Source: Clostridium sp.
Lineage (GTDB): Bacteria; Bacillota; Clostridia; Lachnospirales; Lachnospiraceae
Length of the DNA: 64,000 nt
Direction of reading: 5' to 3'
Assembly: GCA_023664775.1 (NCBI GenBank)
Contig: JAMPEW010000002.1
Span: forward strand, 115,540-179,539
Below the pieces are notes generated by a model, which was not told where the DNA came from, made no database searches, and was given only the letters and a program-made list of their open reading frames with translations. The position numbers and the translations under genes were made by a program. Positions 37,501-44,301 of the stretch are shown here, piece after piece (position 1 is the stretch's first letter; each line of letters starts with the position of its first letter).

Positions 37501-37814
37501 GCAAACTGCTCCTCACGCTCTCCCGAGAAAATCGTCACGTCAGAGGCTCCCGTTGCCCTCGTTGCAAATTCACCAGGCAAATATTCCTTTATGGCTACCC
37601 TCTGATTTAAAACAGAGTCATAGCCTAAATATGTAACACCAAATCCACCGTAGCCTATAACTTTTCCGACAATGTATTTATCTTTTATTGTTGTCCCGGG
37701 AACAAGGTGATATGCCTCCTTTGGCGGCGTGCCTTCCTCATATCCGCAATACGGACATACATTATATTTTTCATTATAGGCTTCCATACAGCCTAAACAT
37801 AATTTTTCCGACAT
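34596..37814 (-). CDS. Membrane Ser/Thr kinase with PASTA, Big2 and peptidoglycan-binding domains
   Basis: 1072 residues from the ATG at 37814 behind AAAGGAG. A zinc ribbon (CLGCMEAYNEKYNVCPYC) is followed by the kinase domain (about 40-305) with GYGGFGVTYLGYD, VAIKEYLP, LHRDISPDNIF and LLDFGAARY. One membrane helix lies at about 340-365. Outside are four PASTA repeats (about 385-660), a Thr/Pro linker, a Big2 Ig-like domain (SVSWSSSNSGVVSVGSDGSV), a fifth PASTA repeat and a C-terminal part holding a PG_binding_1-like domain (DGIYGQQTADAVYTYQNDKG). It is a wall-sensing relative of PrkC/PknB; the added Big2 and PG-binding modules are unusual for that family. Confidence 0.9.
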   Translation of the reverse strand: MSEKLCLGCMEAYNEKYNVCPYCGYEEGTPPKEAYHLVPGTTIKDKYIVGKVIGYGGFGVTYLGYDSVLNQRVAIKEYLPGEFATRATGASDVTIFSGEREEQFADGIVKFVDEARRLAKFRNTSGIVRIFDSFTANHTAYIVMEYLEGETLKDKLEKEGKIPVDEALNLMMPIIKALGEVHKEGILHRDISPDNIFVTKYGEVKLLDFGAARYATTTHSKSLSVIVKPGYAPQEQYRSRGDQGTWTDVYACAATLYKMITGVTPEDSMERGNKDTLVPPSKLGVKIPKNKENAIMNALNLRIEDRTQTAEAFEADLSTENDVKRNKIRFKKMDVGKWPLWLKITSGVASTAIAAFIVLLLTGVIQFADLFHSDSGELEKGYVYAPEVRNMELERAETIISERNLITQIVDKKNDDEIPKDFILSQNIPTGEVIQERTVIEITVSAGKEIEYLTDIMGLSQEEAVELLEALGFDIEVIEEASDEIAPGYITRQTDAEGNILENGTGLEKGTKIFIYVSTGNDKFDENKNTTVPNVVGKSYNDAARSMTNAKLYIYKAGSDYSNTVPEGHVISQNTKAGTEVSEGTKIGVIISLGKQSERKTRVPDVTYKSKQEAERLLSDAGLAVTVQYEDSNTVAKDGVIRQSEAAGTEVVYGTTITIWVSRGNPEAESAPKYEPTTQTPTQEPTLSESTTQEPTTTEKPTDIGTEAPKPDPEPATIYVKSITLNYTSRTLLVGNSFSLSATIAPTNATNQSVSWSSSNSGVVSVGSDGSVTAVNAGTATITASANDGSGVKASCTVTVEKPDPDAGKVAVPNLVNKSEMQAENELESLGLALGTVTYKHNESYSTGTVTAQTTAAGQKVAKGSSVNIVVCNNTMIYTYRTKKTETTESTSSSLSGWTYTGNYTYTDWSAWSAETTNPGTKSELRDIDDGRRVYTYNMSGYQEPVAMDGYAYEVGDNDAYLSYPGVKWIQAFLKQRYRDWSGGIDGIYGQQTADAVYTYQNDKGLSADGAAGVNTITAMKNEVNTSYYTVYKYRTREKLYEYTRTTYGPTQTSTTKPTGSNIEILNTEYVY

Positions 37815-37847
37815 AGCGTTACTCCTTTCAAAAAACATCCAATACCA

Positions 37848-39971
37848 TTACTCGCTTTTATCCATCTGCTCTAAAGCATATTTTCTTATATCCATCTGCT
37901 CCTCAGGATAAAATACAAGCTTATTCATATAATCATTGACAAGTTCATATTGTCGGTTTGTATTTACAAATGTTTCATATGCCGATTTATTTATTGGTAT
38001 TGCCGCCCCATTTTCCACATGAAGCTTCTGCTGTGGACCTGCCTCCAGCATATATTTAAACCAAACCTTTGCCGCACGTATTTCCTTCTCATCTGCATTA
38101 CCGTCAATGCAGTATGTGTCCGTAAATATTCCGTATACTGCTTCCGTTCCAAATGGACACATCTGATAATTTCCTGCAGCGTTTGCATTGAAATCTGACA
38201 ACTCCATGGCAGATGAAACATAAAATATAATTTCCCCATTTGCAAAAAGCGTGATTGCATTTTTCCCATCATCTGCTATTTTATTTGTCACCGCTTCATT
38301 TTCCATATCCGCAAGCATGTTTTCCCCTATTTCGTCTATTTCAATCCCGCCGTTCATTCTGATACTACCGCCAAGGCTGTTGACATATAAATCATAATAA
38401 ATCGGATCACAATAGTATTTTCCTGCTTCAAGCTGTGTAAATGCAGTAAGCACAAATTCCTGCATATCGATATCATCGTTACGTCTGACAAACACAACAG
38501 GCACATTAAAGCCTAACGGTACTATTTTGGAATTTATAAGTTCCTTTTTGTAATCCTTTAAAAAATAGTAATCACTCATGTTATTTAAACTTTTATATAC
38601 ATCCTCTACCGATGCAGCCTTAGAGATAATGTCAGCGTCCGCAAACTCCTGCTCATATATAGTCGGCATAGTTCCCAATGCATCAGCCTCTTTAAGCCTG
38701 TCGGCATATTCCTCCTCAGGGATTGCTTCTGCCACAACAGTAACTGCCGGCTGGTCACGCATAAAGCTTTGGGACATTTCCTCTATCATATGCTCCTTTT
38801 CTTCCTTGTCCTCATCCTCCCCATAGCTCACCCATACAGTAATGGAAGCCTCTTTTAGCTCAGGGTCCTTTGCATCATAAATCCTAAATGCCGTTAAACA
38901 ACCAATAAGCAAAAGCACTGCTGCTATGGATATTCCCATTACTCTTTTTCTCTTTCTTTTTTTCAGTTCCTTTTCTACATCAAGCACCTTTTTTTCATTG
39001 CTGAGTGCTTTTTTTAGTTCATCTACACTGCGAAATCTAAGCTCACTGTTCAATGCCATGCCCTTCATTATGGTTGTGCTTATGTATTCAGGTATAGCCG
39101 GATTAAGCTTAATTGGTGTGTCAAGGTTATCTTCCACCACTCTATTTACACTTTCGTCAGGTAATACTCCCGTGATGCATCTGTATAATGTAGCAGACAA
39201 GGCATATATGTCTGTCCAAGGTCCCTGCTTACTTTTAGACTGATACTGCTCTGGCGGTGCAAATCCCGGTTTTAAAATAATAGATCGTGTAACCTCCTTT
39301 TCCTCATCAGAAAATCTTGCAGCGCCAAAATCAATCAGCTTTATTTTTCCACCCTGACAAAGAAATATATTATCCGGGCTTATATCCCTGTGTATGATTC
39401 CTTCTCTGTGTATTTGTCTTAAAGCATCTATGATTGACATTGTTATTTCCACTGCCATCTCATAATCAATGGTTCCACCCTCCTGCTTTAAGAAGTCCTT
39501 TAAGGATATACCGTCGAGAAATTCCATAACTATGTAAGCCGTATTATTTTCTTCAAAGAAATCATCAACGTGTACAATATTGGGGTTGTCATGAAACTTT
39601 GCCATATTTCTTGCCTCATCAAGAAATCTTGACAGACCTGAAAAATATTCCTTTCTTCTTTGTCCACCATATAAAATAACGACTCTTTCCCCTGGGATTC
39701 TCTGTACTTGTCCTGTAGGATAATATTCCTTAATTGCAACTACCGTGTTTAAATTTTCATCCCATGCCTTATAGGTTATTCCAAAGCCTCCAAACCCCAA
39801 AACCGTTCCTATAATATATCTGTCCCTAAGCCTCATTCCCGGATATAAATGGTATATTTCCTTCGGCTTCGTGCCCTCTGCAAAACCACAATACGGACAG
39901 ACACCGTTTTCATTTTCCTGCCCGTTTGGTATATTAAATTCTTTCATACAATTCAGACATCTTCTGACCAT
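37848..39971 (-). CDS. Membrane Ser/Thr kinase with extracellular solute-binding-protein-like domain
   Basis: 707 residues. A zinc ribbon (Cys 5, 8, 25 and 28) leads into the kinase domain (about 50-315): GFGGFGITYKAWD, VAIKEYYP, IHRDISPDNIF and LIDFGAARF. One membrane helix lies at about 345-366 after a KKRKRKR stop-transfer stretch. The extracellular part of about 330 residues starts ITVWVSYGEDED and continues like a family-1 extracellular solute-binding protein (EEYADRLKEADALGTMPTIY; GNYQMCPFGTEAVYG; AAKVWFKYMLEAGPQQK). It could detect a sugar or similar ligand and pass the signal straight to the kinase. Substrate unknown. Confidence 0.85.
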   Translation of the reverse strand: MVRRCLNCMKEFNIPNGQENENGVCPYCGFAEGTKPKEIYHLYPGMRLRDRYIIGTVLGFGGFGITYKAWDENLNTVVAIKEYYPTGQVQRIPGERVVILYGGQRRKEYFSGLSRFLDEARNMAKFHDNPNIVHVDDFFEENNTAYIVMEFLDGISLKDFLKQEGGTIDYEMAVEITMSIIDALRQIHREGIIHRDISPDNIFLCQGGKIKLIDFGAARFSDEEKEVTRSIILKPGFAPPEQYQSKSKQGPWTDIYALSATLYRCITGVLPDESVNRVVEDNLDTPIKLNPAIPEYISTTIMKGMALNSELRFRSVDELKKALSNEKKVLDVEKELKKRKRKRVMGISIAAVLLLIGCLTAFRIYDAKDPELKEASITVWVSYGEDEDKEEKEHMIEEMSQSFMRDQPAVTVVAEAIPEEEYADRLKEADALGTMPTIYEQEFADADIISKAASVEDVYKSLNNMSDYYFLKDYKKELINSKIVPLGFNVPVVFVRRNDDIDMQEFVLTAFTQLEAGKYYCDPIYYDLYVNSLGGSIRMNGGIEIDEIGENMLADMENEAVTNKIADDGKNAITLFANGEIIFYVSSAMELSDFNANAAGNYQMCPFGTEAVYGIFTDTYCIDGNADEKEIRAAKVWFKYMLEAGPQQKLHVENGAAIPINKSAYETFVNTNRQYELVNDYMNKLVFYPEEQMDIRKYALEQMDKSE

Positions 39972-40018
39972 GTCAAGCTCTCCCTTTGTACAAGCAAAAA
40001 ATTTTTATCACTTAGAAT

Positions 40019-41023
40019 TTATCCCAACCTAAAAGTATCGCCCTTTTTACCGAGCTGTATGATTGTGCCTTTTTCAAGCTCTATAGGCACGTTTTCGTCC
40101 AATCTTTTCCCTCCAAGAATGTATGTCCCATTACTTGAAAAATCGGTAACAAGATATTTCCCCGTTGCTGTGTTATACTCAACCTTACAATGTTTTCTAC
40201 TGATTCTGTCAGAATTTATGACAAGCTGGCATGCCGACGGACTTCTGCCTATTAATATTCCCTGTCCGATTTCAAGGCAGGCGCCTTCATATTCTCCGCT
40301 TAATCCCATTATTTTCGCGACTATTCCCGATACTTCACTTCCCTTTATACACTCAAGTATTAGTCCAATAAGAGATGTTAAAAATGCAGCAATTGCAATT
40401 ACAAAAAATATCCAAAATCCAAGCTTTAATGTATTTTGAAGCAGGTCACGAACAAATCCTCCCGCTCTGTCAAGCAGCGTTGCCTCCACAAAATCTACTA
40501 AAAGGCTCTGCCACATTCCACCATCATCTACCAGCTTGTTTTTTATCGCCTCTATAAGCGCATCCCTAAACACATTCGGCAATATGAACATAATTGAAAT
40601 AAGCGAAAATGCAGATAAAAGTGAAGATACCATAGATAAAATATATTTCAATTTTTTCTTTAACACACATATTAATATGATAGTGATAGCTGCAAATGTC
40701 CATGATGCAATAAGAGCTGTAATGGAAACCTTTTTCATTACGGCTATTTTTTTTAGCTCCTTATCTGTTTCTATTTTTATAAGCTTACCCAACAGACCGA
40801 TTCCGTTTTTCTGCTTAATTAAATATATTTCTTTATCCTCATCATCTGCAGAGGTAATTTCCAATACAAGCTCATGATCCTCATACAAGTCTCCAAAATT
40901 TTCCTCGAAGGCTTTATTGATATCCTTGTTTGTTACACTAAAATAAGGCATAAACATTGTGCATATGCCAAGCAGCATCAAAACGGAAACTACTATTTCA
41001 AATACTATCGTTCTCTTATTCAT
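40019..41023 (-). CDS. Multi-helix membrane protein with C-terminal FHA domain
   Basis: 334 residues from the ATG at 41023 behind GGAGGGAG; the ORF opens earlier at 41059 without such a site. Membrane helices are at about 6-28, 98-120, 125-150 and 195-222, with an extracellular loop after the first. The C-terminal FHA domain (about 250-334) shows LIGRSPSACQLVI, ISRKHC and DFSSNG. It is encoded between the PP2C phosphatase and the solute-binding kinase and is probably a membrane target or scaffold of that kinase. Confidence 0.8.
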   Translation of the reverse strand: MNKRTIVFEIVVSVLMLLGICTMFMPYFSVTNKDINKAFEENFGDLYEDHELVLEITSADDEDKEIYLIKQKNGIGLLGKLIKIETDKELKKIAVMKKVSITALIASWTFAAITIILICVLKKKLKYILSMVSSLLSAFSLISIMFILPNVFRDALIEAIKNKLVDDGGMWQSLLVDFVEATLLDRAGGFVRDLLQNTLKLGFWIFFVIAIAAFLTSLIGLILECIKGSEVSGIVAKIMGLSGEYEGACLEIGQGILIGRSPSACQLVINSDRISRKHCKVEYNTATGKYLVTDFSSNGTYILGGKRLDENVPIELEKGTIIQLGKKGDTFRLG

Positions 41024-41043
41024 TTGTTCTCCCTCCACAAATT

Positions 41044-41772
41044 TTACTCGTTTGTCCATATGGCGATTGCCGAATTGTTATCCATATTTTTTCCTGCACC
41101 GTTTGCCTTTACCTCAGCAACCATAAAATCCATCCATTGCTCCACGCTTTCAGCCTTTTTAAGGTATGCCATCATTTTCTTTTCTTCAATAAGCTCCCAA
41201 AAGCCATCGGAGCAAAGCAAAAACGCCTGACATTTCCCCAATGGAACATGCTCGGAAATATCAAAAGAATGATTGTTATTCCACGGACTTCCCATTACTC
41301 TTAACAATCTGTTTCTGTCCTCGTGTCCTCGTATGTCCTTTTCCTTTATTTCCCCTGTGCTTACAAGCATTTGAGGTACACTGTGGTCCAAGGTTCTTGT
41401 TATAACCTTATTTTTATTAAACTGGTAAAGACGTGAATCGCCGATATGTGCCCAGTATGCTTCGTTATCACAAATGATTAGACTTACCATTGTTGTTTTC
41501 ATGTCTGCAAGCTCCACATTTTCCTGCTGATTATGCATTATGTTTGCCTGTGTTTTATTAAAGCATTTTTCTAAAAAGCCCTCGTCAAATTCCTCCACAA
41601 ACATTTCAAGAGCTGTCTTTACAGCAATGGCTGACGCACATTCTCCCCTGCCATGTCCGCCTAAACCATCGGCAAGGGTAAAGCAGTACCTGCCCTTTTC
41701 CTCAAGCATACCTACACTGTCCTCATTTATTTCCCGTCCACCTATGTCGGTATAGATTTTGTATGTAACCAT
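41044..41772 (-). CDS. PP2C-family Ser/Thr protein phosphatase
   Basis: 242 residues. Motifs are DIGGREINEDSVG, LADGLGGHGRGECAS, HIGDSRLYQF and LLCSDGFWE, giving the acidic metal site of PP2C/PrpC enzymes. It should oppose the kinases encoded downstream. It is the first gene of the main operon block (41772 down to 33430), with a LytTR-type repeat about 200 bases upstream. The start ATG follows GAAAGGAACTTATC. Confidence 0.9.
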   Translation of the reverse strand: MVTYKIYTDIGGREINEDSVGMLEEKGRYCFTLADGLGGHGRGECASAIAVKTALEMFVEEFDEGFLEKCFNKTQANIMHNQQENVELADMKTTMVSLIICDNEAYWAHIGDSRLYQFNKNKVITRTLDHSVPQMLVSTGEIKEKDIRGHEDRNRLLRVMGSPWNNNHSFDISEHVPLGKCQAFLLCSDGFWELIEEKKMMAYLKKAESVEQWMDFMVAEVKANGAGKNMDNNSAIAIWTNE

Positions 41773-41969
41773 GATAAGTTCCTTTCTTAGAGTGTTTTTA
41801 TATTCACTGCAATTTTTTATCTTTCCAAGCTATTCAAATACCGTACAGTAGCCATTTCATGTGGATATGGATCAAATTCTGCAAGGTAAAACACTTCGTC
41901 CTGTCCCAATACTTATTTACCAATTCACTATTGCCTACTATATCATTAATTTCAGGTTTATGAACCAAG

Positions 41970-41997
41970 CTTGCATTTTTTACACTTAAACATGCGA
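41970..41997 (-). promoter_or_regulatory. 21-bp direct repeat, candidate LytTR-type operator (PP2C operon)
   Basis: TTGCA at 41971 and ATGCG at 41992 are 21 bp apart with the spacer TTTTTTACACTTAAAC. It matches the site at 43864 closely. A -10-like TATAGT (41942-41937) and a weak GTTCAT -35 with 17-base spacing lie just downstream on the minus strand. The remaining 41773-41936 stretch shows nothing else. Confidence 0.6.
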
Positions 41998-42031
41998 AAT
42001 TTGATATATGAATGTGCTTATAAAGCTACCA

Positions 42032-42070
42032 CACTAAAAAATGCACCATTCGGTGCAGTCATTTTTAGTG
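42032..42070 (-). terminator. Terminator after the acidic-stalk membrane protein gene
   Basis: CACTAAAAAATGCACC and GGTGCAGTCATTTTTAGTG form a hairpin just beyond the stop at 42138 on the minus strand, with U-rich stem ends. Confidence 0.65.
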
Positions 42071-42137
42071 CAACAGCTTCTCGGTAAAATATAAAATAAT
42101 ATCGTTCTTCTGTACATTTATGTAATTTTTTATACTA

Positions 42138-42974
42138 TTAATTATACTGTGCAAACGGCGTAAAACTACCCACATATACACCTTCATATTTTCCCATAAT
42201 ATTGTTTGCTGTTTCCTCATCTATATGTGTATACAATGTTTCATCATATGGGTCTTCTGTTGTATAAAAGTATGGATTATCAAGGTCTAAATCAGCATTT
42301 AAAGCAACACACTCCAAATATTTTAACTCACGTGCTCCTGCTTCAAGGACATAAAAGATATAATATGTAGTTTTTGCCCCACCTGAGCCTACAGTTGGCA
42401 TTATGCCATCCTTACATATATCAAACCTATTACGCTCCGTGCTTTGAGCAATAAGAAATACCTGCTCATCCTGACATGTATAAACATCAAATATAAGACC
42501 TTCAATTTCTCCAACAATTAATTCTTCAAGCCCATCTTCGTTTATGTCATAAAACGTATATCCTATATCCTCCAATCCAGTTCCTATATGATAACGGCAC
42601 ATATAATTGAGCTTATTTTCTTCCAATAAGTCAAATTCCCATTCTTCAGAAAGTGCCCTTTTATATAAATCCAAAATATCGCCATACATAAGTTCAGTAT
42701 TTACCGTTTCCGTCGTTTCTAAAGCTGCTGTAATCCATTCCTCTGTTATTTCTTCTGAGATTTGCTCAGTTATATATTCTGTTTTTTCTCCCTCTGTGGT
42801 TTGCTCTGTCACAACTTCCTGCTCTAAAGCCTGTTCGGTTTTTTTCTTTTTATCTTCTTTGGTATTTGACTCATTTTTTGATATAAAGGATATAGAACTG
42901 TAAACTGCAATTCCAAGAATAAACAGTGTCGCAATACATACCATTGTAGTTTTAAATATTTTATCAGGCTTCAT
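42138..42974 (-). CDS. Membrane-anchored extracellular protein with acidic stalk
   Basis: 278 residues. One N-terminal membrane helix (about 10-32), a Lys-rich then Glu/Thr-rich stalk (TEQTTEGEKTEYITEQISEE) and an extracellular domain from about 95. The domain has a calcium-loop-like DINEDGLEELIVG, common in VCBS/FG-GAP-like repeats of Gram-positive surface proteins. No enzyme motif is seen. It lies 117 bases downstream of the orphan LytTR gene and may be co-transcribed with it. It could be the signal-receiving or effector partner of that regulator (inference). Confidence 0.7.
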   Translation of the reverse strand: MKPDKIFKTTMVCIATLFILGIAVYSSISFISKNESNTKEDKKKKTEQALEQEVVTEQTTEGEKTEYITEQISEEITEEWITAALETTETVNTELMYGDILDLYKRALSEEWEFDLLEENKLNYMCRYHIGTGLEDIGYTFYDINEDGLEELIVGEIEGLIFDVYTCQDEQVFLIAQSTERNRFDICKDGIMPTVGSGGAKTTYYIFYVLEAGARELKYLECVALNADLDLDNPYFYTTEDPYDETLYTHIDEETANNIMGKYEGVYVGSFTPFAQYN

Positions 42975-43091
42975 TTATAAACTCCTCCATATAGTACATA
43001 ATTACATATCCCATATTATTTTCTCCAAAGACATCATATATGTCATTGTAACTTTTCGTCTCATACATAATCTTTCTGACATTACATACCC

Positions 43092-43796
43092 CTAGCTTTC
43101 CCAAAATTCTTTATATCTTTGTCTGACTGTTTTTTCATATGTCCGTCCTAAAGGGATATGCATATTATTTGACATTTCTATCACATTATCATGTATGTAT
43201 ACAATCTCTGCCAAATTTGCAATATAGCCGCCATGCACTCTGAGCATGTAATCGCCTAAATTACCCATAAGCTTAATCAGCGAAAGATAACACGAATATT
43301 TTTTACTCTCCGTAACAATGTTTACTTTTCTATCTTCCCGTTCAATATATAAGATTTTTTTCTTATCAATAAATGCAGTAGCCCCATTACATGCAACCTT
43401 CAAAATATCGTTATGTATATTGTCCTGAATCTCTGTGACCGCTTTATCTATGGCTAATGGCAAAATTTTTTCTAACTCCGTTTTTAGTACAAAATAACAA
43501 TGCTTTGTATCATATACACGAAGGGCATACTCAATGTAATTTGAAAAAAAAATCACCTCACACAAGGGAAATAGTTGATTGACCTTCTTAACCAAATCAA
43601 TTCCATTAAAGCTACGGTTTTTAAAACAAATACTTATTACCAACACTTCACAATCAAATAGACCCTCCTCTATATCAACAAGCAATTCCTCAGGTTCATA
43701 CTCTTTGATATTAAATAGTCTATTATATATAGTTTCAATTACCGTTTCCGCATTTTCAATATCCGTTTTGTTGTCATCACATATTCCTAAACGCAT
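43092..43796 (-). CDS. LytTR-family regulator with a degenerate receiver domain
   Basis: 234 residues from the ATG at 43796 (AAGAGAG upstream, typical MRLGICDDN start); in-frame ATGs at 43838 and 43844 are possible. The receiver keeps the acidic pair (CDDN) and the Lys in YFVLK, but the phospho-acceptor position is Ser (CEVLVISICF where the paralogue has NLLLLDIYM). The C-terminal LytTR domain includes ILYIEREDRKVNIVTE, LRVHGGYIAN and LGRTYEKT. It should therefore act independently of Asp phosphorylation. A 21-bp repeat just upstream suggests autoregulation. Confidence 0.82.
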   Translation of the reverse strand: MRLGICDDNKTDIENAETVIETIYNRLFNIKEYEPEELLVDIEEGLFDCEVLVISICFKNRSFNGIDLVKKVNQLFPLCEVIFFSNYIEYALRVYDTKHCYFVLKTELEKILPLAIDKAVTEIQDNIHNDILKVACNGATAFIDKKKILYIEREDRKVNIVTESKKYSCYLSLIKLMGNLGDYMLRVHGGYIANLAEIVYIHDNVIEMSNNMHIPLGRTYEKTVRQRYKEFWES

Positions 43797-43862
43797 AGTA
43801 TAAGCTCTCTTCAGTATATTATTTTTTGATGTTACCATAAACATACCTTCTTTTGATTCAAC

Positions 43863-43893
43863 CTTGCATTTCTTACATTTAATCTTGCAAAAT
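43863..43893 (-). promoter_or_regulatory. 21-bp direct repeat, candidate LytTR-type operator (orphan LytTR gene)
   Basis: TTGCA at 43864 and 43885 are 21 bp apart, spacer TTTCTTACATTTAATC. Minus-strand TATACT (43818-43813), 17 bases from TTTATG, is a plausible promoter and would leave a short leader before the ATG at 43796. The stretch 43894-44040 is AT-rich with no feature that I can support. Confidence 0.6.
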
Positions 43894-44044
43894 CTGCCTT
43901 TGCATGTACTGATTTATTAAATTGAATTCTATCTTGTTTTTTTGGGAATATGCTTTATATGTAAAAATTGACGCTTTAATTGTTATTTTTAGACATTACC
44001 CCATACCCGAACATGTAAATTATTTATAAAATTTCAGTTTCTTC

Positions 44045-44073
44045 TTGACATACGCATTTATCCGTGGTAAAAT
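44045..44073 (+). promoter_or_regulatory. SigmaA-type promoter of the second Rpn gene
   Basis: TTGACA (44045-44050) and TAAAAT (44068-44073) with a 17-base spacer. The leader to the start codon is about 220 bases. Confidence 0.65.
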
Positions 44074-44240
44074 CCCATTAAAGCATATATCTGATTATTT
44101 CTTTTATGAATTTATTTCATTCAATTTATCAGCAGGTTTCGGGGACTTCGATGCTTTAGGTTCAGTAGTTTTAATTATGCAAAGAGGTTGTTCGGCTGCT
44201 GGTTATGCGGATGGCTGTTAAACCTCCTGTGGCATATGTC

Positions 44241-44274
44241 AGCCTGTTTTCCAAAGGCAGATTGGAAACAGGCT
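44241..44274 (+). other. Hairpin upstream of the second Rpn gene
   Basis: AGCCTGTTTTCCAA (44241-44254) pairs with TTGGAAACAGGCT (44262-44274), with one bulged T, ending 12 bases before the AAAGGAGG site. It is placed like the hairpin in the first Rpn gene's leader and may block read-through or translation. Confidence 0.55.
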
Positions 44275-44301
44275 TATGTTTAAGATAAAGGAGGAAAGCG
44301 C

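Noticed and set aside
20381-43844. Type VII or type VI secretion locus
   Set aside because: FHA, kinase and PP2C genes occur in such loci, but no EssC/WXG100-like or Tss sheath, baseplate or ClpV-like gene is present in the window.
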